In this document: positions 1 through 10,024 of the stretch, piece by piece
Layout: the number at the start of each line of letters is the position of its first letter
Position numbering within the stretch: position 1 is the first letter of the stretch
NCBI GenBank assembly: GCA_963728845.1
Contig: CAVSLS010000032.1
Span: 49,337 to 113,336 of the forward strand
DNA: 64,000 bases
Direction of reading: 5' to 3'
Origin: Bog-473 sp963728845
GTDB lineage: Bacteria > Actinomycetota > Acidimicrobiia > Acidimicrobiales > RAAP-2
Made by a program: the position numbers and the translations under genes
The notes under the pieces: model-generated
Seen by the model: the letters and a program-made list of their open reading frames with translations, nothing else
What the model was told of the DNA's origin: nothing
The model's database searches: none

Positions 1-224
1 TGTCGGACAGAGGCCTCGTGGCGGGAGGCGCGTTGACGGAGGCGGGGCGGACGCTGCGCGAGTCGGTCGAGGCCGCCACCGACGCCCAGTGCGAGCCGGT
101 ACTCGTCGCTCTCGGTGACAACCTCGACGAGGTGATCGGGGTGCTCACCCCATGGGGTCAGGCCGTCCGGGACGCCGGTGGGTACCCGGCCCAGGGCCCG
201 CACGACCTCGCACCTGCCCGCTGA
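1..224 (+). CDS. SCO6745-family protein, C-terminal fragment
   Basis: The gene is cut by the window start; only the last 73 or so codons are present, ending at the TGA at 222-224. The visible tail has the pattern LTEAGRTLRE, then an ALG-type segment, then PWGQAVRDAGGYP. This resembles the C-terminal end of the actinobacterial SCO6745 (SalK-like) family, where a winged-helix-like region ends in a T-x-AGRxLR motif. The biochemical role of the family is not well defined. It converges on the cupin gene that follows. The family call rests on the tail alone and is therefore moderate. Confidence 0.6.
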   Translation, partial: SDRGLVAGGALTEAGRTLRESVEAATDAQCEPVLVALGDNLDEVIGVLTPWGQAVRDAGGYPAQGPHDLAPAR

Positions 225-234
225 GGTCTGCCGC

Positions 235-639
235 TCAGGCGAGCGGCCGGTGCTCCGTGCCTTCGCCGGGGGTGATGAACAGCGCCAGCCCCGGCTCGTG
301 GACCCGGGCGGTGTGCCAGACGCCGGTCGGGTTCACCATCGCGTCGCCGGGCCGCAGCTCGACCACGTCCTCCGCGCCGTCGATGTCGCGCACGACATCG
401 ATCCTGCCAGAGATGAGGAACACGACCTCCTCACCAGCGGGATGCCGCTCCCAGTCGACCCAGGTCGTGTCCTGTGCGACGACGCACACGAGTCGTCCGT
501 CCTTCCCGTCGGCGGCGAACCGGGCCCGGTAAGACTCGAGATGTTCGGGTGACCACGCGAAGTCTGGCAGCAACGTCGCCGTGGCACCGAGTCCGAGGTG
601 CACGAAGGTGCGGGAGAGGTCGAAGGGACCATCATTCAC
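235..639 (-). CDS. Cupin-domain protein
   Basis: A 134-residue single-domain cupin. Cupin motif 1 is visible around residues 63-82 (W-E-R-H-P-x-G-E-E, ending in SGRIDV), and motif 2 around 95-111 (LRPGDAMVNPTGVWHTA). The motif 1 His and Glu and the motif 2 His are consistent with a metal-binding beta barrel. The substrate cannot be read from the sequence; small stand-alone cupins of this type include sugar or phenolic-compound-binding enzymes and stress proteins. It lies just downstream of, and on the same strand as, a NIPSNAP-like gene and an SDR gene, so the three may form a small catabolic operon. Confidence 0.8.
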   Translation of the reverse strand: MNDGPFDLSRTFVHLGLGATATLLPDFAWSPEHLESYRARFAADGKDGRLVCVVAQDTTWVDWERHPAGEEVVFLISGRIDVVRDIDGAEDVVELRPGDAMVNPTGVWHTARVHEPGLALFITPGEGTEHRPLA

Positions 640-658
640 GGCGGCCGCCCATCCAACC

Positions 659-1369
659 TCAGTAGAGGGGTGACCACTCGGCGGTGCGCAGGATCCTGCT
701 CTCCCAGCGGTCGCGGACGGCCAGTGCGTCGTGCATCCAGGTTCCCGGCGCGCTCGCCGCCGGCGGCATGTCGTTGGCGAGGAGGTAGAGCAGCGCCTTG
801 TGGCTCACGACGCGCTGCCACAGGATCACTTCGTTGGTGTGGTGCGATCCGTACACTGGCTGGAACGCGGCTTCGAGCTCAATGATGCCCCGACCCTCTT
901 GCTTCGACCGGCTCAGCTCGGTGTCGTAGAGGGTTCCCGCTTTGCCCAGGTAGGCCCGCAGCCCGCCGGGGTACGGCCACGCGGTGTCCTCCATGAAGAG
1001 GCTGAGCTCGTGCGAGGTGCCCGCCGTCGGGACGTTGGCCAGGTCGATCTGCTGCACGGGCGACCAGGACACCGGCGTGAGGATCTTGGCCTCGCAGGCA
1101 TGGCGCATCGCGTCGACCTCGGACGACCACTCGGCCAGGTCACCGTGGCGGATGCGCTCGGCCAGCTCGGCCCACGCCGCAGCATCGCGGCAGCCGACGA
1201 TCGACACCACGGTGTAGGCCGGCCCGCTCCCGTGGGCCACCCGCAGGAACCAGAGGAGCCGGGAACCCTCGGTCTCGGCCAGCGCGGGGATGAGCCGGTC
1301 CCGGTAGGCCGACTCGAACGCGTCTTCTTGTGATCCGGCCACTCGGTGCACTTCATGCAGCAGCAACAC
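659..1369 (-). CDS. NIPSNAP-like / dimeric alpha-beta barrel protein, function unknown
   Basis: A 236-residue protein read from a GTG at 1369; the open frame extends upstream but overlaps the SDR gene, so the GTG is preferred. It begins MLLLHEVHRVAGSQEDAF and has two halves, each with a beta strand, helix and strand rich in aromatic and charged residues. The second half carries ELEAAFQPVYGSHHTNEVIL. The architecture resembles NIPSNAP-like ferredoxin-fold (dimeric alpha-beta barrel) proteins, but no catalytic motif is recognised. The short gap to the upstream SDR gene suggests co-transcription and a role in the same unknown pathway. Confidence 0.55.
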   Translation of the reverse strand: MLLLHEVHRVAGSQEDAFESAYRDRLIPALAETEGSRLLWFLRVAHGSGPAYTVVSIVGCRDAAAWAELAERIRHGDLAEWSSEVDAMRHACEAKILTPVSWSPVQQIDLANVPTAGTSHELSLFMEDTAWPYPGGLRAYLGKAGTLYDTELSRSKQEGRGIIELEAAFQPVYGSHHTNEVILWQRVVSHKALLYLLANDMPPAASAPGTWMHDALAVRDRWESRILRTAEWSPLY

Positions 1370-1395
1370 TGTGCGTACTCCCTCGGTTCGTCGGT

Positions 1396-2175
1396 CTAGC
1401 GTGTGGTGGCGATCCCGCCGTCGACAGGGATGATGGCGCCGGTCAGATAGGCGCCCGCCCTCGAGGCGAGGAAGATCGCCGTGCCCGCCATGTCGTCGGG
1501 CCGGCCGATGCGCCTCAACGGTGCGCTCGCCGCGATCTGCTCTCCGAACGCCTCCAGGGTGGCAGCCATCATCTTGGACTCGAACGGCCCTGGCGCAATG
1601 GCGTTCACCGTGATGGTCGGGGCCAGTCGTTTGGCCAGGTGACGCGTCATCTGATGGACAGCGGCCTTCGATGCGGAATAGGAGTACGTCTCCAGCTGGG
1701 GCACGCCGATGCCGTCGATGGAGCCGATGTTGATGACCCGGGCGGGCTCCTCTTGGGTTCCCGCCTTCTCCAGCAGCGGCACGAGGAATTTGGTGAGGTG
1801 GAAGACCCCTTTCACGTTGAGGGCGAGGACACGCTCGAAGGCGGCCTCGTCGAACTCGGCCAGCGGCGTGCCCCAGGTTGCACCCGCGTTGTTGACCAGG
1901 ATGTCGAGTTTGTCCACCTGCCCCGCCAACTCCTCCGCCAGCCGGCGGCACTCGTCCTCTTTGGCCAGATTGGCCGGGAGTCCGACACAGGTGCCCTTCT
2001 TCGAGAGCTCGGCGGCGACCTCGGCACACGCTTCCGCCTTGCGCGACGAGATGTACACCGTGGCGCCGGCGTCGACGTACCCCTCGGCGATCATCCTGCC
2101 GATGCCGCGGGTGCCCCCGGTGACGAGCGCGGTCTTGCCGGCGATGGAGAAGAGGTCAGAGGCGCCCACGGGCAC
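1396..2175 (-). CDS. SDR-family NAD(P)-dependent oxidoreductase
   Basis: A 259-residue classical short-chain dehydrogenase/reductase. The Rossmann dinucleotide motif TGGTRGIG is at residues 19-26, NNAG at 95-98, the catalytic Ser at about 152 (IGSIDG), and the catalytic pair at Y166 and K170 (YSASK). The C-terminus has the usual substrate loop and an IIPVDGG end. Length and motifs are complete, so it should be an active oxidoreductase of an alcohol or ketone substrate. The closest general type is 3-oxoacyl-ACP reductase-like or gluconate 5-dehydrogenase-like, but the substrate is not determinable. It is upstream of, and on the same strand as, the NIPSNAP-like and cupin genes. Confidence 0.9.
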   Translation of the reverse strand: MPVGASDLFSIAGKTALVTGGTRGIGRMIAEGYVDAGATVYISSRKAEACAEVAAELSKKGTCVGLPANLAKEDECRRLAEELAGQVDKLDILVNNAGATWGTPLAEFDEAAFERVLALNVKGVFHLTKFLVPLLEKAGTQEEPARVINIGSIDGIGVPQLETYSYSASKAAVHQMTRHLAKRLAPTITVNAIAPGPFESKMMAATLEAFGEQIAASAPLRRIGRPDDMAGTAIFLASRAGAYLTGAIIPVDGGIATTR

Positions 2176-2212
2176 ATTGTGGCCCAGAAGCGGGTGGCCG
2201 GTCCTCTCGGGC

Positions 2213-3328
2213 TCAGGCCGCTGCGGGCATGGCCCGGGCTGACATGGTCACGAAGTCACGGCCCCAGGCCGGATTGAAGAACGTGGCCGGACCCTGCACG
2301 CTGCTCGGCTGCAGGTTGCTCCCGTTCGCAGGCGCGGCGGGGGTGCTCGGTGGTGACGGGGTGTAGGTCACGAAGACGGGCCAGTTGGGATTGATGTCGA
2401 GTTCCATCCCACGGACGACCCCGACTCGAGCCAGGAGCTGGGCCAGCTGCAGCGGGGTGAGGCCGGGCCCGGCGGCGTACACCAGCGCGCCGTCGGCGGT
2501 GACCCCGGCGCCCGAACGCCATTGGTTCTCTATGCCAGGGACGCTCGACGCGCAGGAAGTCGCACCACACGTGGCGCCCCAGGCTTGCCAGTCCGGGGTC
2601 GCCGCTTCCGCGGTGGGCTGACCCCCCGCCACCAGGGGGACCAGGTTCTGGCGCACGGCGACGACGTTCGGCGCCATGGACACGTCGCTGCCCCAGGCCC
2701 CCACGGTGACCGAGCCGTCGGCGTAAATGACGAGGGAGGCCGCCCCGGTCACCAGCGGGTCGATGACGCGCCCTTCCGTGTAGTAGCCACCCCCCGCCGA
2801 GTTCATGAGGAAGCCGCCGTTGAAGGCGGCCACCAACGACGCCGCCTGGGCCGGGAGGATCGGGGCGGTGAACTGGTACGGACCGCCCCCGGGGCTCTTT
2901 GACCCCGAGTACAGCTGGGCCGAGAGGAGCTTGGTGTCCATCCACGCGATCCCGGCTGCCTGGGTGCCCCCCGGCGGGACGAGGTCGGTCTCGTAGACGG
3001 CGACGGTGGCGCCCACCGGGCGCCCGACTCCCGTCCAGGCACCCTCGTTTGCCGGCCCTCCAGGGGCGAAGGGCGTGAGTGCGGCAGGCGCGGCGAGCGG
3101 GGGGATCGTCGTGGTCGTTGTCGTCGGTGGCGCCGTGGTGGTCGTGGTCGCGGGGATCGCCGGGATCGTCGGGGCCGACGGTCTTGTGTTCGTCGACGGA
3201 TGGGCCGAACTGCTGGCGGGCACTCCCCGTCCGCATGCCGCGACGACGAGGGCCACCAAGAGGAGCGCCACGGCGCTTGTGGCCGAGGCTACGCGAACTG
3301 ACCGAGCGCGGGTGGTCCGCGCCTTCAT
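2213..3328 (-). CDS. Phosphodiester glycosidase (NAGPA domain) lipoprotein
   Basis: About 371 residues from the ATG at 3328, which has a GGAG-type ribosome site just upstream; an in-frame ATG at 3352 is the alternative. The N-terminus is a lipoprotein signal: basic residues, a hydrophobic stretch, then VVAAC with the lipidated Cys near residue 32. A Thr/Pro-rich linker follows, then a secreted domain with AFNGGF and GVTADGALVYAAG, ending in GMELDINPNWPVF. This pattern fits the NAGPA/phosphodiester glycosidase fold (formerly DUF2233), which hydrolyses sugar-phosphodiester bonds in eukaryotes. The bacterial substrate is unknown; envelope polymer trimming is a guess. It is probably anchored on the outer face of the membrane. 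Confidence 0.75.
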   Translation of the reverse strand: MKARTTRARSVRVASATSAVALLLVALVVAACGRGVPASSSAHPSTNTRPSAPTIPAIPATTTTTAPPTTTTTTIPPLAAPAALTPFAPGGPANEGAWTGVGRPVGATVAVYETDLVPPGGTQAAGIAWMDTKLLSAQLYSGSKSPGGGPYQFTAPILPAQAASLVAAFNGGFLMNSAGGGYYTEGRVIDPLVTGAASLVIYADGSVTVGAWGSDVSMAPNVVAVRQNLVPLVAGGQPTAEAATPDWQAWGATCGATSCASSVPGIENQWRSGAGVTADGALVYAAGPGLTPLQLAQLLARVGVVRGMELDINPNWPVFVTYTPSPPSTPAAPANGSNLQPSSVQGPATFFNPAWGRDFVTMSARAMPAAA

Positions 3329-3639
3329 CCGCTCCACCCTGACCTGCCCCATGTCGATCGTGTGGTGCGGCGACCAGAGGCGTCCGGGACCGCCATGCCC
3401 TCAGTCAAGGGGGAGCGAGGGCGCGTCGACACGATTCCCGGCCCGCGCTGGAGTCACCGCTCGAGCGTACCGTTCGGGTCGGTGGCGCTCGCGTCGACGC
3501 CGAGCGTGACCGGTGCCCCCGGGCGGGTCGCGTCCCTGGTCAGCCCACCCCTCGATCGCCCAGCCTCCGACTCAGGGATGAGCCGAGATTCCTTCTTTCG
3601 GATGTCCCCGGGGGTCGCGTAGGGTGTGGTCCGGGGGGC

Positions 3640-4819
3640 CTACGGCGCGGCGAGCGCCAACGCGCTTCGCACCATGACGGAGGCACCGACCGCGCAGCGA
3701 CGCGTCCTCCACCGAAAAGGTGGGGCTGTGGTGCATGCCGCTCGATCCGTCGGCCGCCGCGCCACCCACGAAGAAGTAGCAGCCCGGGAGGTGCTCGAGG
3801 AACTCGCTCACGTCGTCGCTCGGCGCGGACGGCGGCATACGGAAGACCTGTTCGGCACCGAGCGCGGCCCGGGCCTCCACCTCCACCAGGTCGGCCACCG
3901 CCGGGTCGTTCACGACAGCCGGGGTGTGCTCGGGCAGTTCCACGCGCGCCTGGACGCCCTGGTTGTCGGCGACCGAGGCGCACAACGCGCGCAGCCGGGC
4001 GAGGGCCTCTTCGCGCTGGGCGGCGGTGAAGGTCCGCAGGGTGCCCGTGATCAGGGCCGAGGTGGGCACGACGTTGACCGCCGACCCGGCGTTGAGGGTG
4101 CCCGCGCTGCACACGCAGTTGGCCTCCTCGTACGTCAACCCGTCGGCCACCTCCCCCAACCGCGCCACCAGCACTGCCGTGGCTCTGATGACGTCGCCCT
4201 GGCCCGTCGGCATGGCGCCGTGACCGCCGGGCCCCGTCAGCGTGATCTGCAACGAGTGGGCCTCGGACATCGTCACACCACCGCGCACCGCCACCAGGCC
4301 GGTGGGGATCTGCGAGGTGACGTGGAACCCGACGAGGCGCGACCCCTCCATGACCCTCAGTGCGCCGTTGTCCACCATCCGCTTGGCGCCGCAGAGCGCC
4401 TCCTCGCCCGGCTGGAACACGAACACGTAGCGGCCCGGGATGTCCTCGCGCCGCGACGCCAGCACGGAGGCGGCACCGAGCAGGGCAGCCACGTGGACGT
4501 CGTGCCCGCAGGCGTGCATCACGCCCTCCACCTCGGAGTGGAGCGCCCTCGCCGGATCCTCCTGCACCGGCAGCGCGTCGATGTCGGCCCGCAGCACGAC
4601 GCTGCGGCCCGGCCGCCCGCCTTCCATGGCGAAGATCCCACCCGTCTGTGTGACACGCACGGCCTCCCCGATGCCGAGCCCGGCCATGTGGTCGCGGACC
4701 AGGTCGGTCGTGTGGTGCTCGTCGAAGGCGAGCTCCGGCCGGCGGTGGACCTGGTGGCGCAGGTCCACCATCTCGTCGTAGACGGCGTCCCCCGGCGCCG
4801 CCCCGAAGAGCTCGGTCAC
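3640..4819 (-). CDS. M20-family amidohydrolase (frameshifted near the 3' end)
   Basis: An M20/M40-type metallo-amidohydrolase of the hippurate or N-acyl-amino-acid hydrolase group, read from a GTG at 4819. Visible motifs are HRRPELAF near the N-terminus, RADIDALP, the metal ligands in HACGHDVHVA, the catalytic Glu in QPGEEA, the dimerisation-domain GGHGAMP, and a late HHSPTFSVED. Near 3705 an extra G shifts the frame. Removing it gives VGASVMVRSALALAAP and a stop at 3640, the normal family ending, about 392 residues. Unrepaired, the frame runs on to 3572 with an atypical arginine-rich tail. It lies two bases downstream of the acyl-CoA dehydrogenase gene, so the two are probably one transcript. 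Confidence 0.85.
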
Positions 4820-4821
4820 CC

Positions 4822-6046
4822 TCAGCGCCCGAGGAGGTCGCGGGCGATGTGGGTCACCTGAATCTCGTCCGTGCCGGCGTAGATCTGGAACACCTTGGCG
4901 TCGCGGGCCAGCTGCTCGACACGGAACTCGGACATGTACCCGTTGCCGCCGAAGAGCTGCACGGCCTCCATGGCGACCTCGGACGCGGCCTGGGCCGAGT
5001 AGAGCTTCATGGCCGAGGCCTCGGCCAGGGTCAGGCTCTTGCCCGCCGCGCTCATCTCGATGTGCCGGAAGACGAGGTTCTCCACGTTGAGGCGTGCGAT
5101 CTCCATGCGGGCCAGCTTGAGCTGAATGAGCTGGAACTCCGCGATGGGTCGCTCCCACAGCAGCCGGTCCTTGGCGTACTGCACCGAGAGCCTGAGGCAC
5201 TCCTCAATGAGGCCCAGCGACATGGCCGCGACGCCCGCGCGCTCGGTGACGAAGTTGCCCTTGGCGCTGGCGCGTCCCTCGTTCCCGCCGGGTGCTCCCT
5301 CCGTCTCCCCGAGCAACCGGTCCTTGCCGGCGCGCACGTCGGTGAGGAAGAGCTCGCCCGTCGGCGACGAGTGCAGGCCCATCTTGCGGAAGGGCTTGGA
5401 CTGCTCGAGTCCCGCCATGCCGCGGTCCAGGATGAACGTGAGCACGGGACGCTGGCGCAACGGGGTGTCGGTCCCGTCGTCCAGCTTGGCGTAGAAGACG
5501 ATCGTGTCGGCGTAGGGGCCGTTGGTGATGAACGTCTTGTTGCCGTTCAGGACGTACTCGTCGCCGTCCCGGACCGCTGTCGACTTCATGCCCCCCAAGG
5601 CGTCGGAGCCCGAGTCGGGCTCGGTGATGGCCCAGGCGCCGATCTTGTCCAGCGTCATGAGGTCCAGGCCCCAGCGCTCCATCTGGGCCGGCGTCCCGCT
5701 CTTCATGATCGTCCCCCCGGCCAGGCCCGTACTGACGCCGAGGGCGGTCACGATGCCCGGGCAGTAGTGGCACAACTCGATGATGGGGATCAGCGTCAGC
5801 GCCGGCGTTGCCGCCGCCTTCGGACCGTTCCGGCGCCACCGTGCCCGACGACCTGCGTTCGAGGGCCCGCTTGAAGGAGTCCCGGGCCATCGCATCGAGG
5901 CCGAAGGTCCGGTAGAGCTTGCGGATCACCTCGTAGGGCGGCGTGTCGCCGTGCTCGAGCTCCTCGACGTCCGGCTTGACCTCTTCCTCCACGAACCGGC
6001 GCACGGCGTCGCGGATCGCCAGCTGCTCCTCGGACCACTCGAACAT
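4822..6046 (-). CDS. Acyl-CoA dehydrogenase (frameshifted)
   Basis: An FAD-dependent acyl-CoA dehydrogenase of about 407 residues. The first part, from the ATG at 6046 (MFEWSEEQLAIRDAVRRF), and the main part (LIPIIELCHYCPGIVTALG onward) lie in different frames that join near 5810; the span is 3n+1, consistent with one inserted base. The conserved flavin and substrate segments are clear: GAWAITEPDSGSDA, NGNKTFITNGPYAD, and the C-terminal QLFGGNGYMSEFRVE, then AGTDEIQVTHIARDLLGR. It catalyses the first step of beta-oxidation or of branched-chain acyl-CoA degradation; chain-length preference cannot be read. The region just before the join is unusually Gly/Ala-rich, a normal variable loop in this subgroup. 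Confidence 0.88.
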
Positions 6047-6103
6047 GACGTGCCTCCTGCGGCCTCGGCGGCGCCCCCGCCGAGGGGACCCTACCGGGCC
6101 CGC

Positions 6104-6688
6104 CTAGGCATCTGCGATCCGCTTCAGGGTGTTGCGGTCGGTGTGGATGACCTCCTCGGCCACCTTGGCATGCTTGATGACCGTGGTCTCGGAGTACGTG
6201 AACTCGTTCTCCACGCTGGTGTCGATGGTCACCTCGTAGCTCACCGACTGGGCGTTCTTGTCCAGCCAATTGTTGGCCAGGATGCCGTAGGTCTGGCTGC
6301 CCACCCGTGCCGAGAGCGTGAAGGTGGTGGCGTCGGCCGCCACCACCCCCCCGGCCACGACGGCCGAGCCACGGGGGATGAGGAAGCAACGGACCACCTC
6401 GCTGTCGCGGGCGTCCCACATCCAGTAGCCGACCTCGGTGTGGAACGGGTTCTCCTCGTCGCCCCGCCAGGCCGCCATGCGGTAGTCGAGGCCGTAGAGG
6501 ACCTGGGACCCGTTCTCGACCGGCCCGAAGGGCTTGAAGTCGACGTGCTCCCGGTATGGGGTCAGGCCGATCTTCCCGGTCTCGTTGGCGTAGGCCACGT
6601 CCTCGCCCTGCTGGCCCTCCCAGATGCCCGCCAGCCGGGCCAGGGGCCCCCATTCAGGTCCTGCGCTCACCGCTTCCTCCTGCTCCAC
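6104..6688 (-). CDS. FABP-like heme-binding beta-barrel (nitrobindin-like) protein
   Basis: A 194-residue protein whose N-terminal LARLAGIWEGQQG matches the LxGxWxGxG opening of the nitrobindin/THAP4-like ten-stranded beta barrel. Alternating hydrophobic strands follow with EVGYWMWDARDSEVVRCFLIPRG, the usual position of the barrel family. Homologues in actinobacteria are annotated as FABP-family or heme-binding beta-barrel proteins and may bind ferric heme and handle NO or peroxynitrite. The exact heme-ligating His is not certain here, so ligand identity is inferred from the family. It sits downstream of pstA on the same strand but is probably separate from the phosphate operon. Confidence 0.7.
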   Translation of the reverse strand: MEQEEAVSAGPEWGPLARLAGIWEGQQGEDVAYANETGKIGLTPYREHVDFKPFGPVENGSQVLYGLDYRMAAWRGDEENPFHTEVGYWMWDARDSEVVRCFLIPRGSAVVAGGVVAADATTFTLSARVGSQTYGILANNWLDKNAQSVSYEVTIDTSVENEFTYSETTVIKHAKVAEEVIHTDRNTLKRIADA

Positions 6689-6728
6689 TCGGTCAGGCCA
6701 CCATAGAGGCCCCGCCGGGAGCCCCCTT

Positions 6729-7704
6729 CTATCGCCGCGGCATCTCGTCCACGAGCATGCCCGGCGCGGTCGCCTCGGTCCGCGGCCCCGGCTTGGGGCG
6801 CCGCCCGATCCGGGTGCCGCGGGCCCCCTCGGCGTGCCGCTGGGTGCGGGCCACGACGATGCGGCTCGACACCAGGAGGAGCAGCACGATGACGACGAGG
6901 ATCAGGGCGGCGTCGTAGGACAGGTAGTGGTACTGCGTCTCGGGTGCGTTGTAGTACGTGAAGACGACGTAGGTCAGGTAGGGGAACTCGGCGTGGGTCA
7001 GCGAGTGCGGCAGCGTGTTCGAGAACCCCGCCGTGTAGATGAGCGGCGCCGTCTCGCCGCAGGCGATGGCCAGCGCGAGCAACAGGCCGGTGACGATGCC
7101 GGGCAGCGCGCTCTTGAGCACCACCTTGCGCAGCCCGTAGCCCATCGACATCCCCAGGGCCTCGGCCCCCTCCCGGTAGCCCGTCGGGACCTGGCGCAGG
7201 GAGTTCTCGGTCGTCTTGGCGATGTAGGGGATCACCATGATGGAGAGGATGATCAGCGCGGCCAGGAGCGAGAAGCCCCAGTGCAGCCCCACCACCAGCG
7301 CCACGTACCCGACGTAGCCGAGCACGATCGAGGGGAAGCCCGAGAGGATGTCCGAGGCGGTGCGCAGCGGGGCGCTGACGCGCGCCGCTGAACCGGCCGC
7401 GCCGCGCCAGCTCGGCCAGGTGGATGCCGGCGAGCACGCCGATCGTCCCCGCGATGAGGAAGACACCGAGCATGAGGATCAGGGTGCCGAGGATCTGGTC
7501 GCGCAGCCCACCGCCGGTGGAGGTCAGGGGCGTCCACAGGACGCTCCACCGCCAGTGTGACCAGGCGCGGGCGAGCACGCCGATCAGGACCCAGGCCGCC
7601 GGCGCCATGATGAGGATGAGCGCCAGGTAGGTGAGGACCCGCCACAGGCTCGACGAGACGCGCCGGCGCCTCGTGGCGGGCCCGCCCGACAGCGTGGTGC
7701 TCAT
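6729..7704 (-). CDS. pstA: Phosphate ABC transporter permease PstA (frameshifted)
   Basis: Second membrane subunit of the high-affinity phosphate importer, about 324 residues with six predicted membrane spans. The start ATG at 7704 overlaps the pstC stop (TGATG), so translation is probably coupled. The N-terminal part (MSTTLSGG to FLIAGTIGVLAGIHLAELA) and the C-terminal part (SAPLRTASDILSGFPSIVLG onward) are in different frames. One extra G near 7381 accounts for this, and the span is 3n+1. The permease EAA-type loop (REGAEALGMSMGYGLRKVVL) and the conserved ACGETAPLIYTAGF are present. The C-terminal tail after the last span is long and basic. Confidence 0.9.
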
Positions 7705-8793
7705 CAGGCCCCCCCGACCGGCGCGCCGACCCGGCCCGTCCTGGTGATGATCAGCCGGGCGATGAGGTTGACCGCGACGGAGATGACGGCGAGCACGAGG
7801 GCCAGCTCGGCCAGGGTGGCCACGGCGAAGCCGGTGCCGTCGGTGAGGGCGCCGTCGAGCTGGGTCAGGATCGTGGCGGCCACCGTCGTGAACGGCCCGT
7901 AGATGTTCACGGGGATGCGCAGCGCCGCCCCGCCGATCATGGCGACCGCGATCGTCTCTCCGAGCGCGCGGCCCAGGCCGAGGACCGTGGCGCCGATGAT
8001 CCCCGACCGCACCCAGGGCAGGGTCACCTTGGACGCCACCTCCCAGTCGGTCATGCCGAGAGCGGAGGCACCCTCCTTGGGGAGCGGGGGCACCTGCTGG
8101 AACAGGTCGCGGGTGGTCGAGGTGATGATGGGGACGATCATGAGGGCGAGCACGATGCCGGCGGTGAGCAGGCCCTCGCCCGACCCGACGGGGTTGCGGA
8201 AGTACTGCAGCACCGGCACGTCGGGGGCGTTGTTGGCGATGATCGGGTAGACGTGCTTGGCCAGCCAGGGGCCGAAGGTCAGGATGCCCCACAGGCCGAG
8301 GACGACGCTCGGGATGCCGGCGAGGATCTCGATGGTGAACCCCAACGGCCGCGAGATCCACCCGGGCATGCGCTCGGTCGAGCGCGAAGGCGGCCCCGAG
8401 GGAGAGCGGGAGGGCGATGACGAGGGCGATCAGCGAGGAGACCAGCGTGCCCCAGAGGATGGCCCAGGCGCCGAACTGGGCGCCCATGGGGTGCGCCACG
8501 CCGTCGGTGTGCACGACGGCGCCGTAGCCGTTGCCGTAGGTCCAGTTCCTGCCGTAGAGGAAGTACCAGCCGTTGACCCGGATGGCCGGGTAGGCCTTCA
8601 CCGCCAGGACCGTCACCGCGAAGACCAGGGCGGCGAGCGGCAGGATCACCGCCACCCAGGCCGTCCCGCGCCAGGCGTGCTCCTCGTTCCGCCGGAAGAA
8701 GTCCGACACCCGCCGGGGCAGCGGCGGCTTGCCGATCGACTCCGCCTGTGGCGTGGCGGGGATGTTCCCCGCCACGCCGCCGACGGACGCCAC
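7704..8793 (-). CDS. pstC: Phosphate ABC transporter permease PstC (frameshifted)
   Basis: First membrane subunit of the phosphate importer, about 362 residues. The GTG start at 8793 overlaps the pstS stop by one base (TAGTG). The N-terminal half ends at LPLSLGAAFAL and continues in another frame at MPGWISRPLGFTIEILAGIP. An extra G near 8376 explains the break; removal restores ALTERMPGWISRP. The long first periplasmic loop (NGWYFLYGRNWTYGNGYG) and the ABC permease coupling segment (KEGASALGMTDWEVASKVTL), followed by GRALGETIAVAM, are typical of PstC. It forms the PstC-PstA channel that works with PstB and PstS. Confidence 0.92.
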
Positions 8794-9920
8794 TACTGGA
8801 TGCTCAGGATCTGCTTCACGGACTGCGCCACCACCTTGGACGGCAGCGGCTGGAAGTTGACCTGGGACAGGTACGAGGTGTTGTTCCCGTACTTGCTGTT
8901 GATCGCCCACTCCAGCACCGACCGGATGTTCTTGGCCGTGCTCGAACTCGACTGCTTGTCCGAGACGATGGCGTACTCGTAGTTGACGATCGGGTAGCCG
9001 TTGTTGATGTTGCCGTAGATCAGCGAGATGGTCCCGTTGGCCGGGGTCTTCTTCACGAAGCCGGCGGCCTCGGCTGCAATCGACGCCTGCGTCGGCACCA
9101 CGTACTGCCCGTGGCCGTTGCCCAGCGCGGAGTACCCCAGTCCGGCCTGCAGGGTCTGGGTGAGGTAGCTGATGCCGATGTAGGCGATGCAGCCCGGCGT
9201 CGCCTTGCAGCCCGACACCATGCCCGAGTTGCCCATCTCGCCCAGTGCGCCCGGGGCGGCGGGCCACGGGACGGTGGTGTTGTACCCGACCTTGGTGCCC
9301 CAGCCCGAGGGGTCGGCCTTGGAGAGGTACTGGGTGAAGATGAAGGTGTCACCGCTGCTGTCCGAGCGGTGCAGGGCGACGATCGGGGTGGCCGGGCAGC
9401 GTGACGCCCGGGTTCAGGCTGGCGATCTGCGAGTCGTTCCACGTGGTGATCTGTGCCCTGGTAGATCTCAGAGACCACCTTCCCGGACAGTTTCAGGTGG
9501 AGAGGTACGCCCGGGACGTTGTAGGCCACCATCTGCGCCGAGATGGCCGTCGGGATGTTCTTCAGGTCCGGGTTGGCCGACACGACGCTCGGGGACAGGT
9601 AGGCGTCGGAGGCGCCGATGTCGATGGTGCCGTTCTCGGCCTCCGAGATCCCGGTGCCCGAGCCCGTCCCTGCGGTCTGGATGGTGCGTGCTCGGGAACT
9701 TGGTGTTGTACCCGCCGGCCCAGAGGTTGAAGAGCGGGTACATCAGGGTGCTTCCTGTCTCGGTCACGGTGCCGCCCGAAGGCGTCTCCACGCCGCTGCT
9801 GGGCAGCTTGGTGCTGGCCGACGCCGCCGCGCCGAACACAACCGAGCTCAGCGCGAGCCCGGCCAGAGCGGTGACGACCATGCCCCGCCTCAGTCGTGCC
9901 GCGCCTATCAATTTGTTCAC
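8793..9920 (-). CDS. pstS: Phosphate-binding protein PstS (three frameshifts)
   Basis: Periplasmic (or lipid-free secreted) phosphate-binding protein, about 374 residues after repair. The GTG at 9920 has a good AGGAGAG site upstream. The N-terminus is a signal peptide (basic MNKLIGAARLRRG, hydrophobic core, AAASAS). The mature protein has the phosphate-site opening ETGSTLMYPLFNLWAGGY, then TAGTGSGTGISEAENG, the ligand-binding GTGS-type loop, IGASDAYL, and a C-terminal YEYAIVSDKQ. Extra bases near 9688, 9458 and 9397 break the frame; removing each one restores contiguous PstS sequence, including TTWNDSQIASLNPGV and TPIVALHRSDSSGDTFIFTQ. Confidence 0.92.
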
Positions 9921-10024
9921 AGGTTCTCTCCTTGTGAGGTGGTTGGTGTGTGCTTCGGTGTTGTTGATTGGTGAACTCCTGCGGTCGCCGCCGGCGCCGG
10001 AAGTCACTTGGTTCGGGCCAGGCC

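Noticed and set aside
3353..3639. Gene or RNA in the gap after the NAGPA-type lipoprotein
   Set aside because: No start with a ribosome site, no known fold and no conserved hairpin. The minus-strand frame down to 3572 is the unrepaired tail of the amidohydrolase.
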